From assembly GCA_002349565.1 (NCBI GenBank), contig DEDN01000012.1, positions 17,667 to 54,798 on the forward strand: a stretch of DNA of 37,132 nucleotides, written 5' to 3'. Origin of the DNA: Alphaproteobacteria bacterium UBA2903 (GTDB lineage: Bacteria; Pseudomonadota; Alphaproteobacteria; CAAGCB01; CAG-977). The notes beneath the pieces were generated by a model that saw only the letters and a list, made by a program, of their open reading frames with translations, was not told where the DNA came from and did not search any database. The translations under genes were made by a program, and so were the position numbers. Positions 16,400-23,857 of this stretch are shown piece by piece. Positions within the stretch are counted from its first letter, which is position 1; the number at the start of each line of letters is the position of its first letter.

Positions 16400-17230
16400 T
16401 TACTTCGGCAGCACCAACGCCAGAGCGGAATACTTCGGCGCCAGCGTATGGTTGGCGCCGTATTCCACGCCGATTCGATCGGCTTGCACCGCTTTCACAA
16501 AAGCGGCAAACAGCTTGCCGTTTTCGCCGTTCGGTTCGAAAACATCGCCGACACAGCAGTTCTGCCCGTTGACGATCGCCGCCGCGTACGCCGTCATCGC
16601 CCGCACGGTTTCACGCACAAATCCGTCCAAACAGCCGTATTCCGTATCCTGTCCCAGCAGCAGCCATTTTTTGGCAATGTCGCTTGCGGTTTTGCCGACG
16701 GTCGCCGCGATCAGCGCGACAGGCATCGCTTTGCCGCTTGAAAATTTGTCCGCCGGACTTGCCCCGTCCGCGCGGCGCGGAAAAGTCAGCGACGCAAAAA
16801 CCGTTTTCCCGTCGGATGCGTAAAAATCAACCCTGTCGCCGCACGCTTTCGCGTTCACATAAACATACGCCGCGCGGGGCTGTAAAATGCCGTCGCGTTC
16901 GCAAACCGCGCGGACGGCATTCAAAACAGGAACCAGATCCTTGTTCATCCGTTCGCACCACTCATCGCGGGTTTCGGCGTCTTTCAACCCGCAGCCCCAC
17001 CGTTTTTCAAACAAAGACAGTTCGTCCAGATACGGCATCAGCGCCCTCGGCGTACTTTCGACACAGACGGGTTCATAAAGCGGCACGTCAATCAGCGGCA
17101 AAGAATCCTGATTGTCGTCGCCGAACAAAACATGGGGCAGTTCGGCATCGTAATCAAAATCCGCCGAAACGGATTCCTCCTGTTTTCCGAACAGCGTGTC
17201 AACGATTTGTTTTTCTTCGGTTTGCGTCAT
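16400..17230 (-). CDS. Protein resembling a stand-alone MetH activation domain
   Basis: The 276-residue soluble protein has an acidic N-terminal 60 residues. The rest is laid out like the reactivation domain of B12-dependent methionine synthase: LMPYLDELSLFEKRWG, a central ILQPRAAYVYVNAKACGDRVDFYASDGKTVFASLTFPRR, and helical CLDGFVRETVRAMTAYAAAIVNGQ. The AdoMet-binding RPAPGYPACP motif of MetH is not conserved; the corresponding tail reads TLAPKYSALAL. It may be a degenerate or repurposed relative, or a piece of a split MetH. The match is by eye and moderate. ATG 17230 follows AAAGAGG. The stop touches the LOG gene tail to tail. Confidence 0.5.
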   Translation of the reverse strand: MTQTEEKQIVDTLFGKQEESVSADFDYDAELPHVLFGDDNQDSLPLIDVPLYEPVCVESTPRALMPYLDELSLFEKRWGCGLKDAETRDEWCERMNKDLVPVLNAVRAVCERDGILQPRAAYVYVNAKACGDRVDFYASDGKTVFASLTFPRRADGASPADKFSSGKAMPVALIAATVGKTASDIAKKWLLLGQDTEYGCLDGFVRETVRAMTAYAAAIVNGQNCCVGDVFEPNGENGKLFAAFVKAVQADRIGVEYGANHTLAPKYSALALVLPK

Positions 17231-17326
17231 TGTCAGCCTCTTTGCTGCAAGCAAGCTAGCCTGTTTTCAGCCGTTTGGAAAGAAAAAAACTTGTTCGCCG
17301 CCGGCAAAAGGGATAATTTGGGCGAT

Positions 17327-18079
17327 ATGAAAAAAGCTTTGACGACATTTTTGTTTTTCCTGCTGGCGGGATGCGCCGCCGCGCCGACCGATCCCGCAGA
17401 CCCGCTGGAACCGATGAACCGCAAAATTTTGGCGTTCAACGATGCCGCCGACAAATATGTGCTGCACCCCGTCGGGCAAGGTTACCGCGCCGTCACAACC
17501 CCCGAAATCCGCAAGGGCGTCCGCGCTTTTACGGAAAACCTGAAAATGCCGCTGAGCGCCGTCAACAATATTTTGCAGCTGAAGCCGCTGGACGCGGGTA
17601 AAAACCTGTTCCGCTTCGCCGTCAATTCGACATTGGGCGTTTTCGGATTTTTCGACGTGGCGTCACGGCTGGGCTTGGATGAAAAAAAGACGGACTTCGG
17701 AACGACCTTGGCGGTTTGGGGCGTTCCCGACGGTCCGTATCTGGTTTTGCCGCTGCTGGGACCGTCGAACGTGCGCGACTCCGCCGCTTTGGTCGGAGAT
17801 TTTTACCTTGACCCTGTTTCGTATGCCACATGGAACACGTCGAACCACCAGTTGCGGGACGACGAAGTGCTGTGGTCGCTGTACGGATTGAAAGCGTTGA
17901 CCGCTTACGACAGCGCGATGGATTTGCTTGACGACGCGCGCAAGAATTCCTTAGACTATTATTCGTTCATGCGCACCATGTACCGCCAGTACCGCACTAA
18001 AGCCGTCAACGACGCGAAAGGCGTTCGGACGGCGGACAGAGCGGCTTACGAATTTGATATGGATGACGAGGATTTGTAA
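17327..18079 (+). CDS. mlaA: MlaA (VacJ) outer-membrane lipid-asymmetry lipoprotein
   Basis: MlaA removes misplaced phospholipids from the outer leaflet of the outer membrane and hands them to MlaC. The 250-residue product has a lipoprotein signal (FLFFLLAGCA, Cys15) and then the family signature DPLEPMNRKILAFND. It continues with VLHPVGQGYRAVTTPEIRKGVRAFTENL, STLGVFGFFDVASRLGL and FGTTLAVWGVPDGPYLVLPLLGPSNVRD. The ATG at 17327 begins the signal peptide. A promoter-like TTGTTC-N17-TAATTT ends only 7 bases before it and no clear ribosome-binding site is seen, so the transcript may be leaderless or nearly so. The stop overlaps mlaC by one base. Confidence 0.95.
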   Translation: MKKALTTFLFFLLAGCAAAPTDPADPLEPMNRKILAFNDAADKYVLHPVGQGYRAVTTPEIRKGVRAFTENLKMPLSAVNNILQLKPLDAGKNLFRFAVNSTLGVFGFFDVASRLGLDEKKTDFGTTLAVWGVPDGPYLVLPLLGPSNVRDSAALVGDFYLDPVSYATWNTSNHQLRDDEVLWSLYGLKALTAYDSAMDLLDDARKNSLDYYSFMRTMYRQYRTKAVNDAKGVRTADRAAYEFDMDDEDL

Positions 18080-18687
18080 TGAAAAAACTGCTGTTTACCG
18101 TGTTTTTCGCCTTGACGGGCATTCCCGCCGCGTTCGCCCAAACCGACGACGCCAAAGCGTTTGCCCAAAAAATCGCCGACGACATCATGGCGCAAGTGGT
18201 CGAAATCAAAGCTCCCCTGTCCGTCAAAGAAAAAAATTTCCATGCAGTCTTTACCCAAGCCGCCGATTTGAAAAAAATCGCCCGCTTTACCTTGGGACGT
18301 TTCGCCAAAACGGCATCGGAACAGGATTTGCAGGCTTTCACGGATGCGTTTACGAACAATGTGGTCGGCACATGGGCGCAGCGGTTCGATTCTTATGCGG
18401 GCGAAAAAATCGTCTTTACGGACGCGCGTCAGGAAAACGGCAAGGACGTTTATGTCCATTCGGAACTGCTGATGTCCGACGGCACGAACAAAATCGAAAT
18501 CGTCTGGCGCGTTTCCGTCAAAAAAGGCAAAACGACTCTGGTCGATTTAATCGTCGAAGGTGTCAGCATGATTTTGAGCTACCGCAACGAATACACGGCT
18601 GTTTTGCAGCAAAACGGCGGCAATATCGCCGATTTGACGGAAAAATTGAAAAATAAATCCCTCAAAGACCCGAATCTGAACAAATAA
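18079..18687 (+). CDS. mlaC: MlaC, periplasmic phospholipid carrier
   Basis: The 202-residue protein carries an Sec signal (MKKLLFTVFFALTGIPAAFA) and the MlaC/Ttg2D 'toluene tolerance' domain: FHAVFTQAADLKKIARFTLGRFAKTAS, FTDAFTNNVVGTWAQRFDSYAGEK, and VDLIVEGVSMILSYRNEYTAVLQQNGG. It shuttles phospholipid between MlaA and the inner-membrane MlaFED complex. It is coupled to mlaA through a TAATG overlap. mlaD, mlaE and mlaF are not in this window and must be elsewhere if the pathway is complete. Confidence 0.94.
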   Translation: MKKLLFTVFFALTGIPAAFAQTDDAKAFAQKIADDIMAQVVEIKAPLSVKEKNFHAVFTQAADLKKIARFTLGRFAKTASEQDLQAFTDAFTNNVVGTWAQRFDSYAGEKIVFTDARQENGKDVYVHSELLMSDGTNKIEIVWRVSVKKGKTTLVDLIVEGVSMILSYRNEYTAVLQQNGGNIADLTEKLKNKSLKDPNLNK

Positions 18688-18689
18688 AG

Positions 18690-18717
18690 TTGACAAACCC
18701 CCGCCGTTTGGTAAACT
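18690..18717 (+). promoter_or_regulatory. Sigma-70-type promoter of rpsD
   Basis: A consensus TTGACA (18690-18695) and TAAACT (18712-18717) are separated by 16 bases. They start 3 bases after the mlaC stop and leave a leader of about 100 bases before rpsD. Confidence 0.55.
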
Positions 18718-18740
18718 TCAGACCTTATTTCCGAAAACGC

Positions 18741-18776
18741 GAACGGCTTGCCGTTCCGCCGCCTTGACAATCAAGG
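18741..18776 (+). promoter_or_regulatory. Paired hairpins in the rpsD leader
   Basis: Two consecutive perfect 6-bp hairpins lie in the untranslated leader: GAACGG-CTTG-CCGTTC (18741-18756) and CCTTGA-CAA-TCAAGG (18762-18776). Neither has a T-run. Leader structures before ribosomal protein genes often bind their own product, so feedback by S4 is plausible but unproven. Confidence 0.4.
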
Positions 18777-18821
18777 GGGACTATCGGGACAACAACAAAA
18801 AACAAATTGGAGTATTTGAAA

Positions 18822-19436
18822 ATGTCAAAACGCTTGGCAGCGAAATTCAAAATCAATCGCCGCTTGGGATTGGACCTGTGGGGTCGCGCGAAAAGCCCTG
18901 TTCACCGCCGCGAATACGGTCCGGGTCAGCATGGTCAACACAAAGGCAAACCGACCGATTACGGCACGCAATTGCTGGCTAAACAGAAATTGAAAGCCTA
19001 CTACGGCAACGTTTCCGAAAAACAGATGCGCAAATACTACGCCGAAGCTATCCGCCGCAGCGGCGACACGTCCGAAAACCTGATCGGTTTGTTGGAAACG
19101 CGTCTGGACGCCGTCGTTTATCGTATGAAATTCGTTCCGTCCGTTTTCGCTTCGCGTCAGTTCATCAACCATGGTCACATCATGGTCAACGGCAAACGCG
19201 TGAACATCCCGTCCTACTTGGTCAAAGCGGGCGATGTCGTTTCCGTCAAAGAAAAATCCCGTGAATTGGCTTGCGTCATCGAAGCCGCCGCTTCGACCGA
19301 ACGCGAAGTCCCCGACTATATGGAAGTCGATTCCAAAGCGTGCAAAGGCACGTTCGTCCGCGTTCCCAAATTCGCCGACGTTCCGTACCCCGTACAGATG
19401 GAACCGAATCTGGTCGTCGAATTCTATTCCCGTTAA
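18822..19436 (+). CDS. rpsD: 30S ribosomal protein S4
   Basis: S4 is a primary 16S rRNA-binding protein that nucleates assembly of the small-subunit body. The 204 residues (MSKRLAAKFKINRRLGLDLWG start, GPGQHGQHKGKPTDYGTQLLAKQKL, S4 RNA-binding fold RLDAVVYRMKFVPSVFASRQFINHGHIMVNGKRVNIPS, and C-terminal PNLVVEFYSR) are full length. ATG 18822 follows GGAG. It is transcribed singly, ending in a strong terminator. Confidence 0.97.
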   Translation: MSKRLAAKFKINRRLGLDLWGRAKSPVHRREYGPGQHGQHKGKPTDYGTQLLAKQKLKAYYGNVSEKQMRKYYAEAIRRSGDTSENLIGLLETRLDAVVYRMKFVPSVFASRQFINHGHIMVNGKRVNIPSYLVKAGDVVSVKEKSRELACVIEAAASTEREVPDYMEVDSKACKGTFVRVPKFADVPYPVQMEPNLVVEFYSR

Positions 19437-19456
19437 TTCTAAGGGAATTTCATTCA

Positions 19457-19487
19457 AAAGTCCCGCCTTGTGCGGGACTTTTTTTGT
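19457..19487 (+). terminator. Rho-independent terminator of rpsD
   Basis: AAAGTCCCGC (19457-19466) pairs with GCGGGACTTT (19472-19481) around loop CTTGT and is followed by a run of T. It starts 21 bases after the rpsD stop. Confidence 0.92.
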
Positions 19488-19504
19488 CCAAAATCCGCTT
19501 TTTC

Positions 19505-19533
19505 TTGTCCGAAACGTCAAAAGATGTTACGCT
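19505..19533 (+). promoter_or_regulatory. Possible promoter of the duplicated metallopeptidase-like gene
   Basis: TTGTCC (19505-19510) and TACGCT (19528-19533) are spaced by 17 bases, about 31 bases before the ATG. Elements are imperfect. Confidence 0.35.
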
Positions 19534-19564
19534 TGATTAAAGAATAAAAAAACGGGAGCGCACC

Positions 19565-21571
19565 ATGGGAACTTTATCAAACGTTTTCGGCAAAAAAAAT
19601 TTAACGCCCGACGAACAGCGGCTGCAGGCGATGATTGACAAGGCTTGCAAAAACAGCCCCACCGCAAAAGCCACGATTGAAAAAGCCCTTGCCAACGGCA
19701 TGAAACTGAAATGGGACACCGACGGCTGCCGTAAAATAAACGCCATCGGATACTGCATACAATCCGACAAAACCGTAGCTTTAAGCGCCGACTATTCCGA
19801 AGCCACGCTCATCAGCACGATTATTCACGAAGCGCGGCATGCCAACCAGCCCGCGGAACCCGACGCGAAATCGCACGACATGCGGACGATTATTCAATGG
19901 AACCGCGCCATTGAAGCCGATGCGATGACAACGCAGGCTCTTGCCGCTTATGAAATGCGCGGCACAAATCCCGAAGTATGGGACGATTTTAAATCCCATT
20001 TTTCCTTTGTGGCAACCCCGTTTGAAGAAGAAATGAAACGCAGCGGCAACGCGAACAATGCACGGCAGGCGGGCTTTGCCGGCTGGATGAACAGCGGATC
20101 GTACAAAGGTGGATACGACGAAAGCGAAGCAAAATACATCCGTAAATTGATGAGGCTTCGCCCCGATCAAACAAACCAAATGTCCCGCCGCGCCCTGTCC
20201 ACACAGGAAATCGAAGACCGCATCAACAGCGTGGACAATTCGGGTTATTTGCGGCGCAACACCATGCAGAGTCCCGAAGCAATGGCGCTGTCCCTGCGCG
20301 ATATGTACGAATTGAAACAAGGTCTGAAAGGATTGGAAGGCGTCGCTTACAACGACAAATCCATCGATTGGGCAAACGGCAGATTCCGTAATACAAAAAT
20401 GGTCAAGGTTCAGCGCAAAGAACGCGGTTTCTTTGAAAAAATCGGGGATAAAATCGAACAAGCCGTTGACGACGTGCAAATCGCCGTCGGACTGAAAGAC
20501 CGCCCGAAAACAAAGGACGAGCAGCGTCTGAATTTGCTGTTGAACAATATGAGCAAAGCCAGCCCCGAATTTAAAGAACAGCTGAAACTGGCGAAAGCCA
20601 ACGGTTTGAAAATCGAAGTCAAAGCTTCAGACGACGAGTTTGCGGAATGGTCGTCTTTCGACCGCAAAACAAACACTTTGACGCTTGACGCCAATATGAC
20701 CAATCAGGAAATGATGCGCGCTTTGATGAACCGAACGGCATGGAGCGCCCAGCCCGAAGCGCCGTCAATCGGCGAAGCGGACATGCGCACGTCCCTGCAA
20801 TACTACCGCGCCCAAAACGCGGACGCTTTGGCATCGCAAGCCTGCATGGCGGAGCAAATGCGGAAAGATTATCCCGAATTAGCGGATTCTTTTAACAAAG
20901 ACTATCCCGATATTGCGCAAGCTTATGCTAACGCCGCCGACAAAAACGGCATCAGCACCGAGGGCAAAGAAGCCGCGTTCAAAGCATGGTTCGACAATTC
21001 CGCGCGCGTGCGTTCCTCCGATACGGCGGTTTTGAATACGGACAACTCCGAATGGGCAAAGGACAACAAAGACAAAGTTTTGACCAAAGCCATGACCGCC
21101 GAAGAAATCCAAAATCGGGTTGCTTTTTATGTGTCGGGCAACTTTATGGCATCAGAGAAAGCGATGGCGATTGACGCCGAAACGATGAGCCGCGCCAAAA
21201 ACGAAGCCGCGCGATACGAAGCCATTTCGGGCAATACGGATCATTCGCTTGATACGGAAAACGGGAAACTGGCGGATACGCAAACCGTCAAAAAGGAACA
21301 AAAACCGTGGTACAAGCGCGCTTTGGACAGCATCCACCGCGAAGTCCGCCTGCTGCGCATGAACCGCGTCGACCGCAAGGCTTATCTGGCGGCGGAAAAA
21401 CGCCGGAACGAAGCGACAAAACGGATTGAACCGAAACAAAGCCTGCAGGACAAGCTTAAAACATTCCAGCGCAACACAGTCGCGCCGCAAACAAAACAAG
21501 CAACGGCACGTCAGGATTTCAATAAACAATTACAGCAGGTTCGCATCAACCGCGCGATTGCTTCCCGCTGA
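19565..21571 (+). CDS. Putative zinc metallopeptidase with tandem duplicated domain
   Basis: The 668-residue protein has no signal peptide or membrane helix. Two homologous halves begin at DEQRL (16-20 and 318-322). The first contains a zinc-protease motif HEARH (88-92) and a candidate third ligand Glu117 (AIEADA), with DMRTIIQWNRAIEADAMTTQALA between and after. The second aligns closely (DMRTSLQYYRAQNADALASQACM), but the same positions read NRTAW (389-393) and Asn418, so its site is dead. Both halves end with a similar segment (LSTQEIEDRI / MTAEEIQNRV). The basic, Lys/Gln-rich C-terminus (about 580-668) looks helical or disordered. I cannot place it in a named peptidase family with certainty. 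It could be a cytoplasmic protein or an effector exported without a classical signal. GGGAG lies ahead of the ATG. It shares a two-way terminator with the convergent gene. Confidence 0.7.
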   Translation: MGTLSNVFGKKNLTPDEQRLQAMIDKACKNSPTAKATIEKALANGMKLKWDTDGCRKINAIGYCIQSDKTVALSADYSEATLISTIIHEARHANQPAEPDAKSHDMRTIIQWNRAIEADAMTTQALAAYEMRGTNPEVWDDFKSHFSFVATPFEEEMKRSGNANNARQAGFAGWMNSGSYKGGYDESEAKYIRKLMRLRPDQTNQMSRRALSTQEIEDRINSVDNSGYLRRNTMQSPEAMALSLRDMYELKQGLKGLEGVAYNDKSIDWANGRFRNTKMVKVQRKERGFFEKIGDKIEQAVDDVQIAVGLKDRPKTKDEQRLNLLLNNMSKASPEFKEQLKLAKANGLKIEVKASDDEFAEWSSFDRKTNTLTLDANMTNQEMMRALMNRTAWSAQPEAPSIGEADMRTSLQYYRAQNADALASQACMAEQMRKDYPELADSFNKDYPDIAQAYANAADKNGISTEGKEAAFKAWFDNSARVRSSDTAVLNTDNSEWAKDNKDKVLTKAMTAEEIQNRVAFYVSGNFMASEKAMAIDAETMSRAKNEAARYEAISGNTDHSLDTENGKLADTQTVKKEQKPWYKRALDSIHREVRLLRMNRVDRKAYLAAEKRRNEATKRIEPKQSLQDKLKTFQRNTVAPQTKQATARQDFNKQLQQVRINRAIASR

Positions 21572-21583
21572 ATTTCCGCAAAT

Positions 21584-21616
21584 AAAATGACACCGACGGT
21601 CAATCGGTGTCATTTT
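21584..21616. terminator. Bidirectional Rho-independent terminator
   Basis: AAAATGACACCGA (21584-21596) pairs perfectly with TCGGTGTCATTTT (21604-21616), loop of 7 bases, with A-tract and T-tract flanks. It lies between two convergent genes and should stop transcription from both sides. Confidence 0.9.
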
Positions 21617-21641
21617 TATTTTCCTTTGTTTCGAAAAAAAA

Positions 21642-22226
21642 TCAACGTCCCATCGGATACAAAACGCCTTTTGCCATCGCGGCGCGAATCATATCGTTGT
21701 TTTCTTTCTTTTCCAGCTTGTGCGACAGTTTGCGCAGCGCCATTTGCGTATGCTTCAAATCCGCATAATCAGCCGTCGAAAACAGCTGTTTCGGCGTTTC
21801 GGGCGTGCTGTATTCCTTGGCGGCGACTTTTGCGCCGACGTATGCCGCGGCAGCCAAGCCGACAGCCATGCCCGCTTCGGGCGAAACACCGTGCGCAACC
21901 GACATCGCCGTCGCCAAAACACCCAGTTTGATGTACGTTTCGCGACCGTGTTCGTCGGCTTTGATGTTCGCGAAATAGGAAACCTTGTCCTTGAACGAAT
22001 AGTTTTTCAATTCCGCCTTGACTTCGGCGCGTTTGGCTTCGACGTCTTCGCGTTTGATTTCGTCCCAGCCCGAACGCTTTACCAAATCATTGGTCGCTTT
22101 GTGCGCGCCGATAATCGTTTCGCCGTGCGTCAGCTTAACCGCCGTCGACAGGTATTTGTTCAACAAAGCCGCGGATTTGCTTTCTTTTTCGGACGTTTCT
22201 TTGCTGTTTTCCAAAGCCAGAGCCAT
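21642..22226 (-). CDS. Unknown protein with central hydrophobic Ala/Gly-rich segment
   Basis: The 194-residue protein has a charged Lys/Glu-rich helical N-terminal half, for example VEAKRAEVKAELKNYSFKDKVSYFANIKADEHG. Next comes a hydrophobic Ala/Gly stretch (about 100-136, including GVLATAMSVAHG and AGMAVGLAAAAYVGAKVAA) that could be one or two membrane helices. The C-terminus is basic and charged. No family was recognised. ATG 22226 was chosen because GGGAGG lies 8 bases upstream. It has a strong promoter of its own and converges on the duplicated metallopeptidase-like gene across a shared terminator. Confidence 0.72.
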   Translation of the reverse strand: MALALENSKETSEKESKSAALLNKYLSTAVKLTHGETIIGAHKATNDLVKRSGWDEIKREDVEAKRAEVKAELKNYSFKDKVSYFANIKADEHGRETYIKLGVLATAMSVAHGVSPEAGMAVGLAAAAYVGAKVAAKEYSTPETPKQLFSTADYADLKHTQMALRKLSHKLEKKENNDMIRAAMAKGVLYPMGR

Positions 22227-22271
22227 TTTCAAGACCTCCCGTTAAAAACGAATCTTTATTCTTTGAGAATC

Positions 22272-22299
22272 ATTGTAAACTTTTCCGAAAAAGTGTCAA
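22272..22299 (-). promoter_or_regulatory. Strong sigma-70-type promoter of the unknown 194-residue protein
   Basis: Consensus TTGACA (22299-22294) and TACAAT (22277-22272) on the minus strand with a 16-base spacer, about 46 bases before the ATG. An AT-rich stretch containing GAGAATCATT on the plus strand (22265-22274) overlaps the -10. It faintly resembles half of a Fur-type site, but this is weak. Confidence 0.65.
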
Positions 22300-22312
22300 G
22301 ATTTTGTCGAAA

Positions 22313-22930
22313 CTATTTTTCTTTGACTTCGACTTTTTCAAACTCCTCCTTGCCGACGCCGCACACGGGACAAACATAATCGTCGGGCAAGTCCTCAAAC
22401 GGGACGGTCCCGTCGTAAACATAGCCGCACACTTTGCAAACCCATTGATATTCTTTCATTTTTCCCTCCTGCATTTTGCGTTCTCTGTAATCGGTGTAGC
22501 TCAGCGCTTTTTTCAATCCGTCTTCGGCGTCCGCAATCGCGCAGAAAAACAAAGTATGTGTCGACAGTTCGCGCGTGTCCGTAATATTGCAGACCACCCA
22601 CGCCGCCATATCGTTCAAAACGGGCAGTCCGTTTTTCAATCGGTACGGGACGTTCGCCCACTTGTCAGCCGTTCGCCCCGATTGAAAGCCGAAGTTTTTG
22701 ATGATTGAGCCGTCAACGTCGTCGGGCAAAACCGACAGCGAAAAAGCTTTGTTTTCCAGCAAAAGTTCGTGCGTGCGCGTTGTTTTTCCGCAACACAGCA
22801 CCAGCGTCGGCGGTTCGACCGTCGTCTGCATCACAGCATCGACAACGCATCCGCCGAACTTTTCGCCGTCTTTGACGCCGACAACGTACAGCCCGTAAGT
22901 CAATTTGAATAAAGCGTTTAAATCAGTCAT
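22313..22930 (-). CDS. Flavin reductase-rubredoxin fusion (high-molecular-weight rubredoxin-like)
   Basis: The 205-residue fusion has an FMN-binding flavin-reductase-like domain (about 1-150; LFKLTYGLYVVGVKDGEKFGGCVVDAVMQTT, DVDGSIIKNFGFQSGRTADKW, PVLNDMAAWVVCNITDTRELSTHTLFFCAI). A rubredoxin domain follows, with iron ligands Cys165, Cys168, Cys187 and Cys190 (VCKVCGYVYDG...YVCPVCGVGK). Such proteins pass electrons from NAD(P)H to oxygen- or NO-reducing flavodiiron proteins in anaerobes such as Moorella and clostridia. They are unusual in alphaproteobacteria. ATG 22930 begins the domain; its ribosome-binding site is poor, and a TTG 17 codons upstream is a less likely start. It lies 136 bases after dapB, and I see nothing definite in that gap. 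Confidence 0.9.
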   Translation of the reverse strand: MTDLNALFKLTYGLYVVGVKDGEKFGGCVVDAVMQTTVEPPTLVLCCGKTTRTHELLLENKAFSLSVLPDDVDGSIIKNFGFQSGRTADKWANVPYRLKNGLPVLNDMAAWVVCNITDTRELSTHTLFFCAIADAEDGLKKALSYTDYRERKMQEGKMKEYQWVCKVCGYVYDGTVPFEDLPDDYVCPVCGVGKEEFEKVEVKEK

Positions 22931-23066
22931 GCGTTTACCATACAGCAGTCCCGAGAAAAAAGCAACTGTATTAAAGGTCAAGGGGAAAAAATTACACTTG
23001 AAGGGAAAAATTTAAAAAATGATCCTTTCCTGACTTTTTTGGTATACAAGCAATCTGTCAAAAAGG

Positions 23067-23837
23067 CTAAAACCCCAGCACGTCGCGCATGGAATACAAG
23101 CCCGCTTTTTGTCCCGCCGCCCACAGCGCGGCGCGCACCGCCCCGTTGGCGAACACCGCGCGGGACGACGCTTTGTGCGTCAGCTCGATTCGTTCGCCCG
23201 TTCCCGCGAAAATAACCGTATGGTCGCCGACAACGTCCCCGCCGCGCAAAGTCGCAAAGCCGATTTCGCCCGCGGGACGCGCGCCGATGACGCCGTGCCG
23301 TTCATAGCACGCCACTTTGTCCAGTGATTCGCCGCGCCCTTTCGCCGCCGCCTTGCCCAAAGCCAACGCCGTTCCCGACGGCGCGTCCACTTTGTTGCGA
23401 TGGTGCATTTCAACGATTTCGATGTCATACGCGGGATCGAGAATCGAAGCGACTTTTTCGACCAAAGCCTGCAGCAGATTAACCCCGACGCTCATATTCG
23501 GGGCAAGGACAATCGGCGCTTTTTCGGCGGCTTTGGCGACTTCGGCGCGCTGAGCTTCCGTCAAGCCCGTCGTTCCGATGACCAGCACTTTGCCCGTTTC
23601 GGCGGCGGCTTTGGCGTTTGCGACGGACGCGGCGGGCGCGGTAAAGTCCAGCACCGCGTCGGATACGGAGAACAACTCTTTGATGTCGGCAAAGACCTTG
23701 CCTTTGCCCAATTCCTGCCCGATAACGGGGGATTCGGGGCGTTCCGTTCCGCCCGACAGTTCCAGTCCCGCTTCAATCACCGCTTGGCACAACATTTTGC
23801 CCATTCTGCCCGCACAGCCCGTAACACCGATTTTCAT
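23067..23837 (-). CDS. dapB: 4-hydroxy-tetrahydrodipicolinate reductase
   Basis: DapB reduces the DapA product with NAD(P)H on the way to diaminopimelate and lysine. The 256-residue enzyme has the nucleotide-binding GCAGRMG (7-13), GTTGLT (88-93), and catalytic EMHHRNKVDAPSGTA (His145, His146, Lys149). ATG 23837 follows AAAGGAA; the 113 upstream codons of the open frame are antisense-like and lie over gyrB. It begins 20 bases after gyrB and is probably the tail of the dnaN-recF-gyrB operon. Confidence 0.96.
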   Translation of the reverse strand: MKIGVTGCAGRMGKMLCQAVIEAGLELSGGTERPESPVIGQELGKGKVFADIKELFSVSDAVLDFTAPAASVANAKAAAETGKVLVIGTTGLTEAQRAEVAKAAEKAPIVLAPNMSVGVNLLQALVEKVASILDPAYDIEIVEMHHRNKVDAPSGTALALGKAAAKGRGESLDKVACYERHGVIGARPAGEIGFATLRGGDVVGDHTVIFAGTGERIELTHKASSRAVFANGAVRAALWAAGQKAGLYSMRDVLGF

Positions 23838-23857
23838 AAGGGAATTCCTTTGTTGGG

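Noticed and set aside
22931..23066. Promoter for the flavin reductase-rubredoxin gene
   Set aside because: A TTGACA occurs (23061-23056, minus) but no -10 lies at a proper distance; nothing else convincing is present.
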